This document shows, piece by piece, positions 34,701-43,836 of a stretch of DNA of 64,000 bases. The translations under genes were made by a program, and so were the position numbers. The notes beneath the pieces are model-generated. The model saw only the letters and a program-made list of their open reading frames with translations. It ran no database searches and was not told the DNA's origin. The stretch lies in contig DATBGS010000048.1 in the NCBI GenBank assembly GCA_036557885.1, positions 1-64,000 of the forward strand, read 5' to 3'. How positions within the stretch are numbered: the stretch's first letter is position 1; the number at the start of each line of letters is the position of its first letter. The DNA is from DATBGS01 sp036557885 (GTDB taxonomy: Bacteria; Chloroflexota; Ktedonobacteria; Ktedonobacterales; DATBGS01).

Positions 34701-35572
34701 TTATGTTTCCAAAGCACGCTCATACACCCAATACGCTTCTGTGTCCTCGGTCTGGTACCCTATTCCTACCAGCATATCCCGCAGCATCAATTGATCAGGA
34801 ATCGCCAACACGACCTGCTCTAATCCACGCTTTGCGGCCACTGCTCGCAATCCGTAGGCCAGCCTCCCAACTCCTTCGGTTGCTCCATCCAGGTATTCCA
34901 CATGCAGCGTTGGTTCCCCCTCGACTTGAGGATGGCAGATGGCAAGCGCCTGAAGGTCTGCCCCTTGCTTCAGCAGCAGCAGATTGCCTTCCGCTACTCG
35001 CTCCTCCAAAAGCGTCTCGGTAAGCGCGCGCGCGCTCCATTGATAGACACAAGGCCGCCCATTGCCGGAAAAACGCTGGAAAGGCTCAGCAGCGCCAGCA
35101 CATCGGGCAGATCGTCTGGTGTGGCTGGCGTTGGGAGTTCCACGTCCTCTAGCTGCTCCGCAGGCGCCTCATAGAGGACAAATGTCCCGACATGCTCAAA
35201 GTGATCGCCTTCTGTGGCCCGTTGGGCGATGCTATTATCGGAATGGGTTGCCAGCCGAACCACCGTCGCCCCCAGAGCGCGCGCCTCCTCGCGGCCTCGC
35301 TCGCTCACCGCCCGCGCAATCCCCTGGCGGCGCATTGTCGGGTCCACACGCATCCCTTCCAGCCAGCCCTCATCCGGCGCCACCATCCGCAGGTGCATCA
35401 CCGCCACCGGGCGCCCGTCCAGCGTTGCCACCAGCAAACGCCCCATCGGGTCTGTCAGCCACTCATCCCACACCTCCGGCAGATAATCACCCCATTCCCA
35501 GGTCTGGGCGCAAAAAGCCAGCACTGCTGCTTTGTCTTCTGGCTGCGCCAGCCGCGTTTCCAGGCGTGGCAT
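34701..35572 (-). pseudogene. GNAT acetyltransferase gene split by a frameshift
   Basis: Two adjacent frames together make one protein of about 290 residues. The first (35572 leftward, 192 residues) begins MPRLETRLAQPEDKAAVLAF and holds a GNAT acetyl-CoA loop (VDPTMRRQGIARAVSERGRE). It then runs out of frame in a (GC)6 tract and stops after GARARLPRRFWRSE. The other frame continues ALTETLLEERVAEGNLLLLK to 34701 and reads as the C-terminal GNAT half. Removing one GC unit from the tract joins the two without loss. It may be a real frameshift, a phase-variable tract or a sequence error. Confidence 0.75.
35024..35035. repeat. (GC)6 dinucleotide tract at the frameshift point
   Basis: Six GC units inside the GNAT gene. 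With five units the two GNAT frames would be one continuous frame. Confidence 0.8.
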
Positions 35573-35602
35573 GAATCGTCACCTTCTTTCGCTGCAACTG
35601 CC

Positions 35603-35640
35603 TGCTTGTAGCCCCGGCCACTGTGCCCGCGCTACAAGCA
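35603..35640. repeat. family-2 palindromic element between GNAT and ftsH
   Basis: Perfect 10-bp inverted ends TGCTTGTAGC (35603-35612) and GCTACAAGCA (35631-35640) enclosing CCCGGCCACTGTGCCCGC. The TGTAGCCCCGGCCAC part also occurs upstream of larE near 28210-28225 in inverse orientation. It could act as a terminator after ftsH or belong to a dispersed repeat family. Confidence 0.6.
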
Positions 35641-35718
35641 CAGCGCCCGCAGTGCAAGCGTTCCTGAAGATTCTGAACACTCGCGCTGCGGGCGCTGATT
35701 ACTTACAAAGCGAAACCA

Positions 35719-37818
35719 TCACTCTAATGAAATTGGCGATGCTGCGGCCTCTTGTGGCGGGATACGCGGGTACTTATCCCCCTCGCCAGGACTCAAGACC
35801 GCCTGCGCAGCCGTTTCAATATCCACCCCGGTTTCTTTGAGGATGACCATTAACTGCTTGTTATCAATGATCTCATGCTTCCGCAGTTCCTGAGCAATGC
35901 GATCAAGCGTGGGTCGGTACTCCGACAGCAGCAACTTTACCTTTTGGTAAGCATCCTCCACAATCGTATGCACCTCTTCATCAATAACCTTTGCAGTTTC
36001 CTCGCTGTAGTCGCGGCCTCCCATGTCCAGCCTGTTCACGCCCCCAAATGGGCTTTCCCGCTCGCTGAACGAAATCGTGCCCACGCGCTCGCTCATGCCC
36101 CAGCGGGCCACCATCTGCCGCGCAATGGCCGTCACCTGCTGGAAATCATTTTCAGCCCCGGTGGTAATGGAACCCAGAGCCACTTCCTCGGCTCCGCGCC
36201 CGCCCAGCGCCATCATAATACGCGCTGTCAGGTACTCTTTGGAATAGTTATAGCGATCATCCAGCGGCGTGGATTGTGTCACGCCCAGCGCCTGCCCGCG
36301 TGGAACAATCGTTACCTTGCTCACCGGGTCGGAATGTGGCGTCAGCAGGCCAACCAGCGCGTGCCCACCCTCGTGATAGGCCACGACGCGCAGGTCTTCT
36401 TCCGAAAGCACCAGCGGACGCTCGGCACCAAGCTGAATCTTATCCAGCGCCTCATCAAAGCAAGCCATCGTCACGCGGTCAAGGTTACGGCGGGCGGCCA
36501 GCAGCGCTGCCTCGTTGACCAGGTTTGCCAGGTCCGCGCCAACCATACCGGTTGTCGAACGCGCAAGCTGCGTCACGTCCACATCGGGGGCCAGCGGCAC
36601 ACCGCGCGTATGAATCTCCAGAATAGCCCGGCGGCCCTTCCAATCGGGACGGTCCACCGTCACCCGGCGGTCAAACCGTCCAGGTCGCAGCAGCGCCTGG
36701 TCCAGACCATCCGGGCGGTTGGTTGCCGCGATGACCACCACTGCCTGGTGCGTGTCAAAACCGTCCATCTCCACCAGCAACTGATTGAGCGTCTGTTCGC
36801 GCTCGTCGTTGGTGGTCAGGCTCGTTCCGCGCTGGCGGCCAACAGCATCAATTTCATCAATGAAGATGATGCTGGGCGCACTTTTTTTCGCCTGGTCAAA
36901 TAGGTCGCGCACGCGGCTGGCACCCACGCCAACCAGCACCTCCACAAACTCCGAGCCAGACATCGAGAAGAAGGGCACGCCTGCTTCGCCAGCCACCGCC
37001 CGCGCCAGCAGCGTTTTGCCGGTTCCTGGAGGGCCAACCAGCAAGACACCCTTGGGAATCTTCCCGCCCAATCGCTGGAACTTGGCTGGCGTCTTCAAAA
37101 ATTCGACGACCTCTTGCAGTTCGTATTTGGCTTCGTCCACCCCGGCCACGTCAGCAAACGTCGTGCTGGGGCGATCTTCGGTAATCAGTTTGGCGCGACT
37201 CTTCCCAAAGTTAAAGACGCTTTGCTGCCCTTGCCCGGCGCGACGCACCAGCAAGAAGATCAGCCCGATGAACAGCAGCCAGGGCACCACATTGATCAGC
37301 AGCGACACCCAGAAATTGCTATCGCTGGTGGACTTCACCGTCAGATCAAGGCCGTTCTTCGTGACCTGGGTGTCCAGCGTGGTGTAGAGGTTCTGGCTAT
37401 CCGTCGGAATGGTGGTCTGGAAGGAATCGGTTTTTGTATGCGCGTTGTCGCTTGGGCAGATTATTTGCTCGCGCAGATGCCCGGTTGCCTGATCTGCCTG
37501 GATAGTGAGGTCTTTAATACCGTTATTCGTAAGCTGCTCGTAGAAGCTGCTGTAGGGGAGGGTGCAGGCACCAGTAGTCCCTGATCCCGTAAAGAAAAAC
37601 GAAGCAATCTGCCAGAAAATTAAACCAACAACGATCAACAAGAGCCAGCGGGACATAAACCAGCCCCGGCGCGGCGGCTGACCATTGGGGGTTGTCTGTC
37701 GGTTTGGTCCGCCTGGTCCACCAAATGGGCCGGGCGAATCTGAACGGTTGGGGCCATCAGGATTAGACGGTCCCCTCACCTGTTTGAGACGAAATCCATC
37801 AGCAAAAATACTATTCAT
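35719..37818 (-). CDS. ftsH: ATP-dependent zinc metalloprotease FtsH
   Basis: A 699-residue membrane AAA protease. After a 50-residue Gly/Pro/Asn-rich N-terminus there are two membrane helices (about 56-77 and 170-192) flanking the periplasmic domain. The AAA module has Walker A GPPGTGKT at 262-269, Walker B IIFIDEIDAVGRQRG and the pore region MSGSEFVEVLVGVGASRVRD. The zinc site is HEGGH, with Gly in place of the usual Ala of HEAGH; the two His and the Glu are kept. FtsH removes misassembled membrane proteins and regulators. The extended N-terminus is unusual but its ATG has AGGTG upstream. Confidence 0.97.
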   Translation of the reverse strand: MNSIFADGFRLKQVRGPSNPDGPNRSDSPGPFGGPGGPNRQTTPNGQPPRRGWFMSRWLLLIVVGLIFWQIASFFFTGSGTTGACTLPYSSFYEQLTNNGIKDLTIQADQATGHLREQIICPSDNAHTKTDSFQTTIPTDSQNLYTTLDTQVTKNGLDLTVKSTSDSNFWVSLLINVVPWLLFIGLIFLLVRRAGQGQQSVFNFGKSRAKLITEDRPSTTFADVAGVDEAKYELQEVVEFLKTPAKFQRLGGKIPKGVLLVGPPGTGKTLLARAVAGEAGVPFFSMSGSEFVEVLVGVGASRVRDLFDQAKKSAPSIIFIDEIDAVGRQRGTSLTTNDEREQTLNQLLVEMDGFDTHQAVVVIAATNRPDGLDQALLRPGRFDRRVTVDRPDWKGRRAILEIHTRGVPLAPDVDVTQLARSTTGMVGADLANLVNEAALLAARRNLDRVTMACFDEALDKIQLGAERPLVLSEEDLRVVAYHEGGHALVGLLTPHSDPVSKVTIVPRGQALGVTQSTPLDDRYNYSKEYLTARIMMALGGRGAEEVALGSITTGAENDFQQVTAIARQMVARWGMSERVGTISFSERESPFGGVNRLDMGGRDYSEETAKVIDEEVHTIVEDAYQKVKLLLSEYRPTLDRIAQELRKHEIIDNKQLMVILKETGVDIETAAQAVLSPGEGDKYPRIPPQEAAASPISLE

Positions 37819-38330
37819 ATGCGGGCACCTGCTTTCCCGACAAAGCCTTCATGTAACACTGGTTTGGCAACCAGCTTCTGGCAGCGGCGTTGGGCTTGTA
37901 TCTTCCTTCTATCTTTATAGGGGGAGCATAACTTATGCCGTTGCGCTCTATCTGACGAAACATCTACCTGTGATTACAGAGGCCCTTTCCCTGTGGATTA
38001 CCGCCCTGGCAAGGGAGCGGGCGAAAGAAGTCTCTGTCCACTGTTCACATTATAGCGCATGCAGCGCCCCCTTTGCATGAACGCCTCCAGCAGCCCGGAC
38101 ATGGGCTTGCTTGCACAGCACGCGCTTGCTGGGTTATCTCTGGCGTCAAGCCGAATGTTTTGGTGACTTATAACAGGAAGCTGGGCAGATGGGAGGGACA
38201 CTTTCCCTCCCATCTGCCCAGCTTCAGGCTTCCAAACGCTTAGATTAAACTCGTAAAACAAAACGTTTTCTGGAGGCTGCTCTCAAACGCCTGCAAGTGA
38301 TAGCTTCCTGCCCGCCTGGACCGCAGGCGC
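37819..38330. other. gap between mdh and ftsH with large hairpin
   Basis: About 510 bases without a gene. It contains a perfect 22-bp inverted repeat (38177-38198 with 38204-38225, loop CACTT), the strongest stem in the window, about 105 bases after the mdh stop. It has no T run on either side, so it may be an RNA-stability element or terminator. A TATAAT on the minus strand (38049-38054) could be the -10 of an ftsH promoter; its -35 is not clear. Confidence 0.55.
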
Positions 38331-39257
38331 CTAGATGCCCATCACGCCTACAAGCTCTTTCACCGCATCGGCGGATTTCTTCAGCGCCGCCTGTTCCTCG
38401 TGGGTCAGTTCAATCTGGATCACTTCTTCCATACCCTTTGCGCCCAGCTTGGCTGGCACGCCCACATAGAGGTTGTGGATGCCATATTCACCCTGCAAGT
38501 ACACCGCGCAGGGCAGAATCATCTTTTTATCCAGCACAATCGAATCAATCATCTGCGCTACCGCCGCCGACGGCGCGTAGAAGGCGCTGCCGCTGCCCAG
38601 CAAATTGACGATCTCGGCGCCGCCGTCGCGCGTGCGCTGAACAATCTTCTCCAGTTTCTCTGCTGAAATCAGCTTGGAGACGGGCACGCCCGCCACCGTC
38701 GTAAAGCGCACCAGCGGCACCATTGTGTCGCCATGCCCGCCCAGCACATACGCCGAGACATCGCGCACCGAGACATTGAGTTCCTGGGCAATAAACGTGC
38801 GGAAGCGTGCCGTATCCAGCACGCCCGCCATACCAATCACGCGCTCTCTGGGGAAGCCGCTCACATGGTGGGCTAATTGCGCCATCGCGTCCAGCGGGTT
38901 TGTCACCACAATGATCACGCACTTGGGCGAATGCTCCACCACTTCCTGCGTCACGCTGGTCACAATCTCCTGGTTCTTGCGGAGCAGGTCGTCGCGGGTC
39001 ATGCCGGGCTTGCGCGGCAGGCCAGAGGTAATCACCACAATGTCAGAGTTGGCAGTTTCGGCGTAGCCATTACTGCCAGTCACCAGCGAATCATAGCCCT
39101 CAATTGGCCCGGCTTCTAAAATATCCAGCGCCTTGCCCATCGGCATATTGGGAATGACATCCACCAGCACTACGTCTGCGTAATCGCGCTCAGCGATGCG
39201 TTGGCCCAGCGTTGAACCGACCATCCCGGCCCCGACGACGGTGATCTTCTTGCGCAT
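38331..39257 (-). CDS. mdh: malate dehydrogenase (LDH-like type)
   Basis: NAD-dependent interconversion of malate and oxaloacetate. The Rossmann start is KITVVGAGMVGSTLGQRIAE, the specificity loop is SGLPRKPGMTRDDLL (Arg instead of the Gln of lactate dehydrogenases, hence malate), VTNPLDAMA and the catalytic His in VLGGHGDTMVPLVR are intact. At 308 residues it is of the LDH-like MDH group typical of Chloroflexota and other non-proteobacteria. It stands alone between ftsH and a kinase gene. Confidence 0.96.
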   Translation of the reverse strand: MRKKITVVGAGMVGSTLGQRIAERDYADVVLVDVIPNMPMGKALDILEAGPIEGYDSLVTGSNGYAETANSDIVVITSGLPRKPGMTRDDLLRKNQEIVTSVTQEVVEHSPKCVIIVVTNPLDAMAQLAHHVSGFPRERVIGMAGVLDTARFRTFIAQELNVSVRDVSAYVLGGHGDTMVPLVRFTTVAGVPVSKLISAEKLEKIVQRTRDGGAEIVNLLGSGSAFYAPSAAVAQMIDSIVLDKKMILPCAVYLQGEYGIHNLYVGVPAKLGAKGMEEVIQIELTHEEQAALKKSADAVKELVGVMGI

Positions 39258-39338
39258 CTTCTATCCTTCTTATGTTCTTTCACAAAGGGAAATCAGCAAG
39301 CAGCAATTGAAGGGAAAACCGTCTTGGATTCTATCACA

Positions 39339-40601
39339 TCACTCTTTTTTGAGCCGGTTGACAAAACGCTGGTAAAGCTGCGAAGCCGCATCCTTGAGCA
39401 GTTCGCCAGCAGTGGGTTCCTCCTCGTCTCCGAGCGGCTCATTTGCCGCTTCAGCATCTTTCTGCCGTTCGCTGGCTGCTGTGGGGAGATTGGGCGCCTG
39501 CTTTGGTGCTGGGCGCAGTGGGCGCTCAACTGGCGAGATTGTGGGGGATGGCTCAGCCTGCGCTTGGGGAAGGCTTGGCAGTGTAATCGCTGGTGCGGCT
39601 GGCCCGATGCGCTGCTTCGGGGGTGTGGGCGGACGAATAGCAGCAGGGTTAAGCGGTCCTGTTCCTGGGGTTGTCTTGGGAGACGCGGGCGGGCGAGCAG
39701 CGGCAGGGTTGAGCGAGCCTGTTCCTGCGGGTTCCTTGGGCGCAATTGGCGCGGGTTTTTGCTCTGGCGAAGGATGGGCCGCCAGCCAGCGCCGTAGCTC
39801 CGCCTCAAACTCTCCAGCCGTCCGAAAGCGCTTCTCGCGGTCACGCTCCAACGCCTTGGAGATAATCGCATCCAGGTCAGCCAGAACACTGGATTCCAGC
39901 TTGCTTGGCGCGGTGAGCGGCGCGGTCAAAATGGCATGGCTTAATTCTCCCAGGCTCTGCCCGCGAAACGGACGCTGGCTGGTCAGCATCTCATACAGCG
40001 CCACGCCCAGCGAATAGACATCGGAGCGGCCATCTGGCTTTTGCCCAAACAACTGCTCTGGGGGCACATAATACAGGCTGCCCACCACCGAACCCACCCG
40101 CGTGATGCCCTGGCTGCCCACCACCCGCGCCAGCCCAAAATCCACCACCTTCACGTTGCCCCAGCGGTCCAGCATGATGTTTTCCGGCTTCACATCCCGA
40201 TGCACCAGTTGCGCTTCAGCGTGCGCGTAATCCAACGCCGAAGCCACTTGCGCCGCAATATCCACCGCATTGTGAACAGGCAGCCGCCCTTTTTGTTTGA
40301 GCAGATGAGAAACCGTTGGCCCAGAAATAAATTCCATCGCAAAATAGAGCAGGTCGTCACTCTGCCCGGCATCGTAAATATGGATGATATTGGGATGGTT
40401 CAACGCGGCGGCAACGCGCGATTCGCGCGTAAAGCGCTCCACGAACGAAGTATCATTTGCCAGGTCTTCCAGCAGCACTTTCACCGCCACGACCCGATCA
40501 AGCGTCACCTGCCGCCCACGATACACGATCCCCATCGCGCCACGTCCGATCTCTTCCTGAAGATCGAATATGCCCAGGCGCTTCCCAACAAGCGATGGCA
40601 C
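39339..40601 (-). CDS. Ser/Thr protein kinase with Pro-rich tail
   Basis: A third Hanks-type kinase, residues 12-270: IGRGAMGIVYRGRQVTLDRV, VAVKVLL, LVHRDVKPENIMLDRWGNVK, VVDFGLARV, GSLYYVPPEQLFGQKPDGRS. The C-terminal 150 residues are a disordered Pro/Ala-rich tail with repeats such as GTGSLNPAAARPPASPKTTP and GTGPLNPAAIRPPTPPK, ending in a short amphipathic helix. No membrane helix is seen. The tail may be a target for autophosphorylation. Confidence 0.93.
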   Translation of the reverse strand: MPSLVGKRLGIFDLQEEIGRGAMGIVYRGRQVTLDRVVAVKVLLEDLANDTSFVERFTRESRVAAALNHPNIIHIYDAGQSDDLLYFAMEFISGPTVSHLLKQKGRLPVHNAVDIAAQVASALDYAHAEAQLVHRDVKPENIMLDRWGNVKVVDFGLARVVGSQGITRVGSVVGSLYYVPPEQLFGQKPDGRSDVYSLGVALYEMLTSQRPFRGQSLGELSHAILTAPLTAPSKLESSVLADLDAIISKALERDREKRFRTAGEFEAELRRWLAAHPSPEQKPAPIAPKEPAGTGSLNPAAARPPASPKTTPGTGPLNPAAIRPPTPPKQRIGPAAPAITLPSLPQAQAEPSPTISPVERPLRPAPKQAPNLPTAASERQKDAEAANEPLGDEEEPTAGELLKDAASQLYQRFVNRLKKE

Positions 40602-40916
40602 GTCCGTTCCCCCTCTGCATCGGCAGCGCCAGTGCCCAGGTGCTCTGGGCTGCTTGTCTGCCTTTTCTACTGTGTGTAACGAAATGGTGGAGTTTCAGTC
40701 ACATAGCGCCCAGCCAGCCCCCACAGAAATACTCTGCTTGCGTCACGCCTACCTCAGCCATTATACTACGTAGAAAGGCTGCCGGTGCCCACCAGTATGA
40801 AACAGATCAGAGAACTTCTGACGTCTCTATTAGTAGAGAATCTAACAGTGTCCACCACCACAAAACAAATGAGAAGACCTCTGGCGTCGGGCAGGGAAAA
40901 AGTGAGGCAACGTATC
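40602..40916. other. gap between kinase and L,D-transpeptidase
   Basis: About 315 bases between divergent genes. The transpeptidase frame is open back to 40785, but that part does not look like protein. I see no repeat or RNA gene. It should hold both promoters, for which no strong match was found. Confidence 0.35.
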
Positions 40917-41621
40917 GTGAGCAACGACCATCATTTTTTTAAGGGACGGTCCCCACAACAGCGCAAGCGCGCCCTCATTGTAGCATGCTGGGCAATGGCC
41001 GCGCTTGCCCTGCTGCTCTCCGGCTGCACCTCTGGCGGCGCAGGTCAGGCGCTTTCAGGGGGTAACCCCACGCCAACGGTGCTTCTCCCCACGCCCACCT
41101 GGACAGCGACCCCTTCGCCAACTGCAACCCCCTCGCCCACCGCGACGCCCACCGCGCCAGGGTGGACCCCCAAGGAAATAACCATTTTACAGCAGCTTGG
41201 CAACCCGGAAAAAGCTATCCTGGTTTCGCTCGGCCAGCAGGTGATGCACATTTATCAAAATGGCGTGCTCATCAAGTGGACCTATGTGACCACGGGGCGC
41301 CCGGAACTCCCTTCGCCCAAAGGCGTCTGGCATGTCTTCGCGCGGAAGCATCCCACCACATTTTATTCTCCCTGGCCCAAAAGTAGCCCATATTGGTATC
41401 CGCCAACCCACATTAACTATGCCCTGGAATATCACGTGGGCGGCTTTTATCTGCACGATGCCACCTGGCGGCACTTCTATGGCCCTGGCACCAACGTCTG
41501 GCATAAGAACCCCGATGGAACCACAGAGACTGGGACTCATGGTTGTGTCAACATGCCGCTGGATTTCATGACCTGGCTGTACGGTTGGACACCTATTGGC
41601 ACGCCAGTGGTTATCTATTAG
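40917..41621 (+). CDS. L,D-transpeptidase lipoprotein (YkuD family)
   Basis: L,D-transpeptidases make 3-3 crosslinks in peptidoglycan or attach proteins to it. The export signal is ALIVACWAMAALALLLSGC with lipobox LLSGC, followed by a Thr/Pro linker (repeats of TPSPTATP). The YkuD domain begins near ILVSLGQQVMHIYQNGVLIK and has the active-site motif HGCVNM preceded by TETGT (His-Gly-Cys as in SHGC). I chose the GTG at 40917 after GTGAGG because it places the signal peptide near the start; an ATG at 40785 is possible. Confidence 0.88.
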   Translation: MSNDHHFFKGRSPQQRKRALIVACWAMAALALLLSGCTSGGAGQALSGGNPTPTVLLPTPTWTATPSPTATPSPTATPTAPGWTPKEITILQQLGNPEKAILVSLGQQVMHIYQNGVLIKWTYVTTGRPELPSPKGVWHVFARKHPTTFYSPWPKSSPYWYPPTHINYALEYHVGGFYLHDATWRHFYGPGTNVWHKNPDGTTETGTHGCVNMPLDFMTWLYGWTPIGTPVVIY

Positions 41622-41650
41622 CCCCCAATCACCAGGAAAGAGCCAATAGT

Positions 41651-42808
41651 ATGGAGACACCCATTGAGCGTTTTCCCCGCATCTCCCGCCGCGCCCTGCT
41701 CAGAGGTCTGGCCGCAGGAGGACTGGCTGCGGCAACTTTCAGCGGCTGCGACCTCTTCACCAAAACACGTCCCCGCCTCAAGGCTACCCTGCTCTACACC
41801 TACAGCGAACACACCAACGGGACGCGCTCGTTGGCCTGGTCACCCGACGGAACCCGCATTGCCTCCACCGCGTTCGATCAGCCGCCGGGGTCAAACGGCG
41901 TCCGGCCTCCCTCTCCCTGGGATACGACCATCCAGGTCTGGAGTGCCGCCACCGGGCGTCAGCTTCTGGTCTATCGTGGTCACCCCCAGCTCCCTCACTC
42001 GATTTCCTGGTCCCCAGATAGTACGCACCTGGTTTCCACCGGCCTCGAAAACAGCATCCAGGTCTAGGATGCCGCCGATGGTCACCAACGCTGGACCTAT
42101 CAGGATCAGTTGTGGAAAGACTCCGCTTCGATGGGTGCCGCTGTCTGGTCCCCGGATGGAACTCGTATTGCCGTGACTGGGGTTCCAGCGCCGCAGCCGG
42201 TGGAGATTACCGGGACCACCCAGATTTGGGAGGCGCTTGAGGGCGACCATCTCCTGACCCATCAGGGAGATCAGTTCGCGCAGGTGCTGGCCTGGTCTCC
42301 AGATAGCACTCGCGTTGCTACCGGCGGGTATGATCAGACTATTCAGGTGTGGCAGACCACCGATGGGCAGCAGATCTGGGGGTATACAGGTGAGGCGGCC
42401 TATGTTAAAGCGATTGTCTGGTCCCCAAATGGAAAGCAGATTGCCTCCTGCGGAACCAAGCCCATTGTTATCCTTGCCTCGAATGGCGGGGTGCGCATCT
42501 GGGATGCGACCAGTGGCAAGCGCGTGCTGACCTACGCCGGTCATAGCCAGTCGGTAGATTTGAGTGTCCTGGCCTGGTCCCCTGATGGGAAGTATCTTGC
42601 CTCCGGGGGAACGGACCAGATCGTGCAGATTTGGGACGCGACCACAGGAGACACGCTGCTCACCTATCAGGGCCACGCCAAGGAGCCTGCCATGCCCAGT
42701 CTCGCTTTTCCCTATGCCATTACTGCGCTGGCCTGGTCCCCAGACAGCACACGCCTTGCCTCCGGCGCGGCTCAGGGTCCGATTCATGTGTGGAAAATTT
42801 CATCATAA
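41651..42808 (+). pseudogene. WD40 Tat-lipoprotein gene interrupted by an amber codon
   Basis: The start METPIERFPRISRRALLRGL carries an RR motif and a lipobox-like FSGC, as in Tat-exported lipoproteins. WD40 blades follow (SLAWSPDGTRIAS, TIQVWSAATGRQLL, SISWSPDSTHLVS). At 42065-42067 a TAG interrupts the frame exactly where Trp is expected (IQV-stop-DAADGHQ; the other blades read QVWQTTDG or QIWDATTG), a single G-to-A change from TGG. The same frame then runs on through four more blades to 42808. Either an inactivated gene, a read-through stop or a sequence error. Confidence 0.85.
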
Positions 42809-42812
42809 CCTG

Positions 42813-42914
42813 TTCTGGACCAATCTGAGCAATGCCAACATAAGCGGGGCGGACCTTCAGCGCACCGTTCTTTGGGCCACTAACATGGCGCCGCCCCCTT
42901 TGGTTGTCCCATAG
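42813..42914 (+). pseudogene. pentapeptide-repeat remnant
   Basis: Directly after the WD40 frame, in another frame, the translation reads FWTNLSNANISGADLQRTVL, with the A(N/D)LXX five-residue rhythm of pentapeptide-repeat proteins. It stops at 42914 and has no start of its own, so it looks like a leftover of a longer gene or of a former fusion to the WD40 protein. Confidence 0.4.
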
Positions 42915-42967
42915 CACAGGTAGTTTGTCGGTTGCCAGCCCAGGATGCCAGATACAGGCTATCTGAG

Positions 42968-43627
42968 CTAATTTCCAACCGCAAAGACGCTTTGCCAGAA
43001 GCCGCCAGCCCAACTCACCTCCAGGGCATAACAGCCCGCTGAGGTGAACAAAGGGAAAGTACCCCATTCCTTCCAACCAGCGCCTGGTGAGCCATGCGGG
43101 ATGTTTGGCACCCCTGGAATATTGCCGACACTTTCGTTATCCGTTTGCGGGTCCAGAACGAGCACTTGCGTGGCTGCGCCCGGCGGCGTTTCACCATCGG
43201 TCCACCAGGCTAGGGTATCTGTTTGTTGATTCCGCAGGCGCAGTGTGACGGACTGGTCATAATCCGGCCCAACTTCGACCACAATTTTGTCAATGGGCCA
43301 CTTATCAGTGCCTATAGATGCCAGGTGAATGGTGTCCAAGGTTCCCCAAAGCCAGAAAGGGCCACCGCCAACCAGTTGCACATCAGTATTCAGGCCCAGC
43401 CGGTCAAGGTGCTTCTTCTCTGGCGGAGCCTGAAGCGGGCAATCCAGCGGAGGAGGAGCGAGCGGCGTTGTGAGGGGAGCAGGACCACCCTGCGCGGAAG
43501 TGGTGGCGCTTGGGGCGGGCGCTCTGGTGGTCGGGGTGCTGGTGACGGCGGTGCTTGCTGAGGAGCAACTCGTCAAAAGCAGGAATATCATGATGTAGAC
43601 CCAGGCTCTCAGGGGAATCCGTATCAT
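42968..43627 (-). CDS. predicted lipoprotein, unknown
   Basis: A 219-residue exported protein with a lipoprotein signal (RAWVYIMIFLLLTSCSS, Cys near residue 21) and a Thr/Ser/Ala/Pro linker of about 45 residues. The rest is a beta-rich domain (FWLWGTLDTIHLASIGTDKW; ALEVSWAGGFWQSVFAVGN). Not recognised as a named family. It is convergent with the broken WD40 gene. Confidence 0.75.
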   Translation of the reverse strand: MIRIPLRAWVYIMIFLLLTSCSSASTAVTSTPTTRAPAPSATTSAQGGPAPLTTPLAPPPLDCPLQAPPEKKHLDRLGLNTDVQLVGGGPFWLWGTLDTIHLASIGTDKWPIDKIVVEVGPDYDQSVTLRLRNQQTDTLAWWTDGETPPGAATQVLVLDPQTDNESVGNIPGVPNIPHGSPGAGWKEWGTFPLFTSAGCYALEVSWAGGFWQSVFAVGN

Positions 43628-43745
43628 ACAGCGCTCCTTTCGTCACACAGCCAATATGCCAGGAGAGGGATATGTCTTCTTTCTTGTAGAGACTGCCGAA
43701 AAGAGCCAACCATCACGGCCAGCCCTTTCTCTTGACCTTCCCTGA

Positions 43746-43775
43746 TTGAGCATATCTTGCCGCGCATGCTATCAT
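43746..43775 (+). promoter_or_regulatory. candidate promoter for the S9 peptidase gene
   Basis: TTGAGC (43746-43751), 18-base spacer, TATCAT (43770-43775), about 60 bases before the start. It likely drives the peptidase and dapB. Confidence 0.5.
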
Positions 43776-43836
43776 ACGCAGCAGAACGGCTGGCGCCCGC
43801 CAGCTTTTGCCCATAGCTTGCCGCTGGAGGAAAAAG

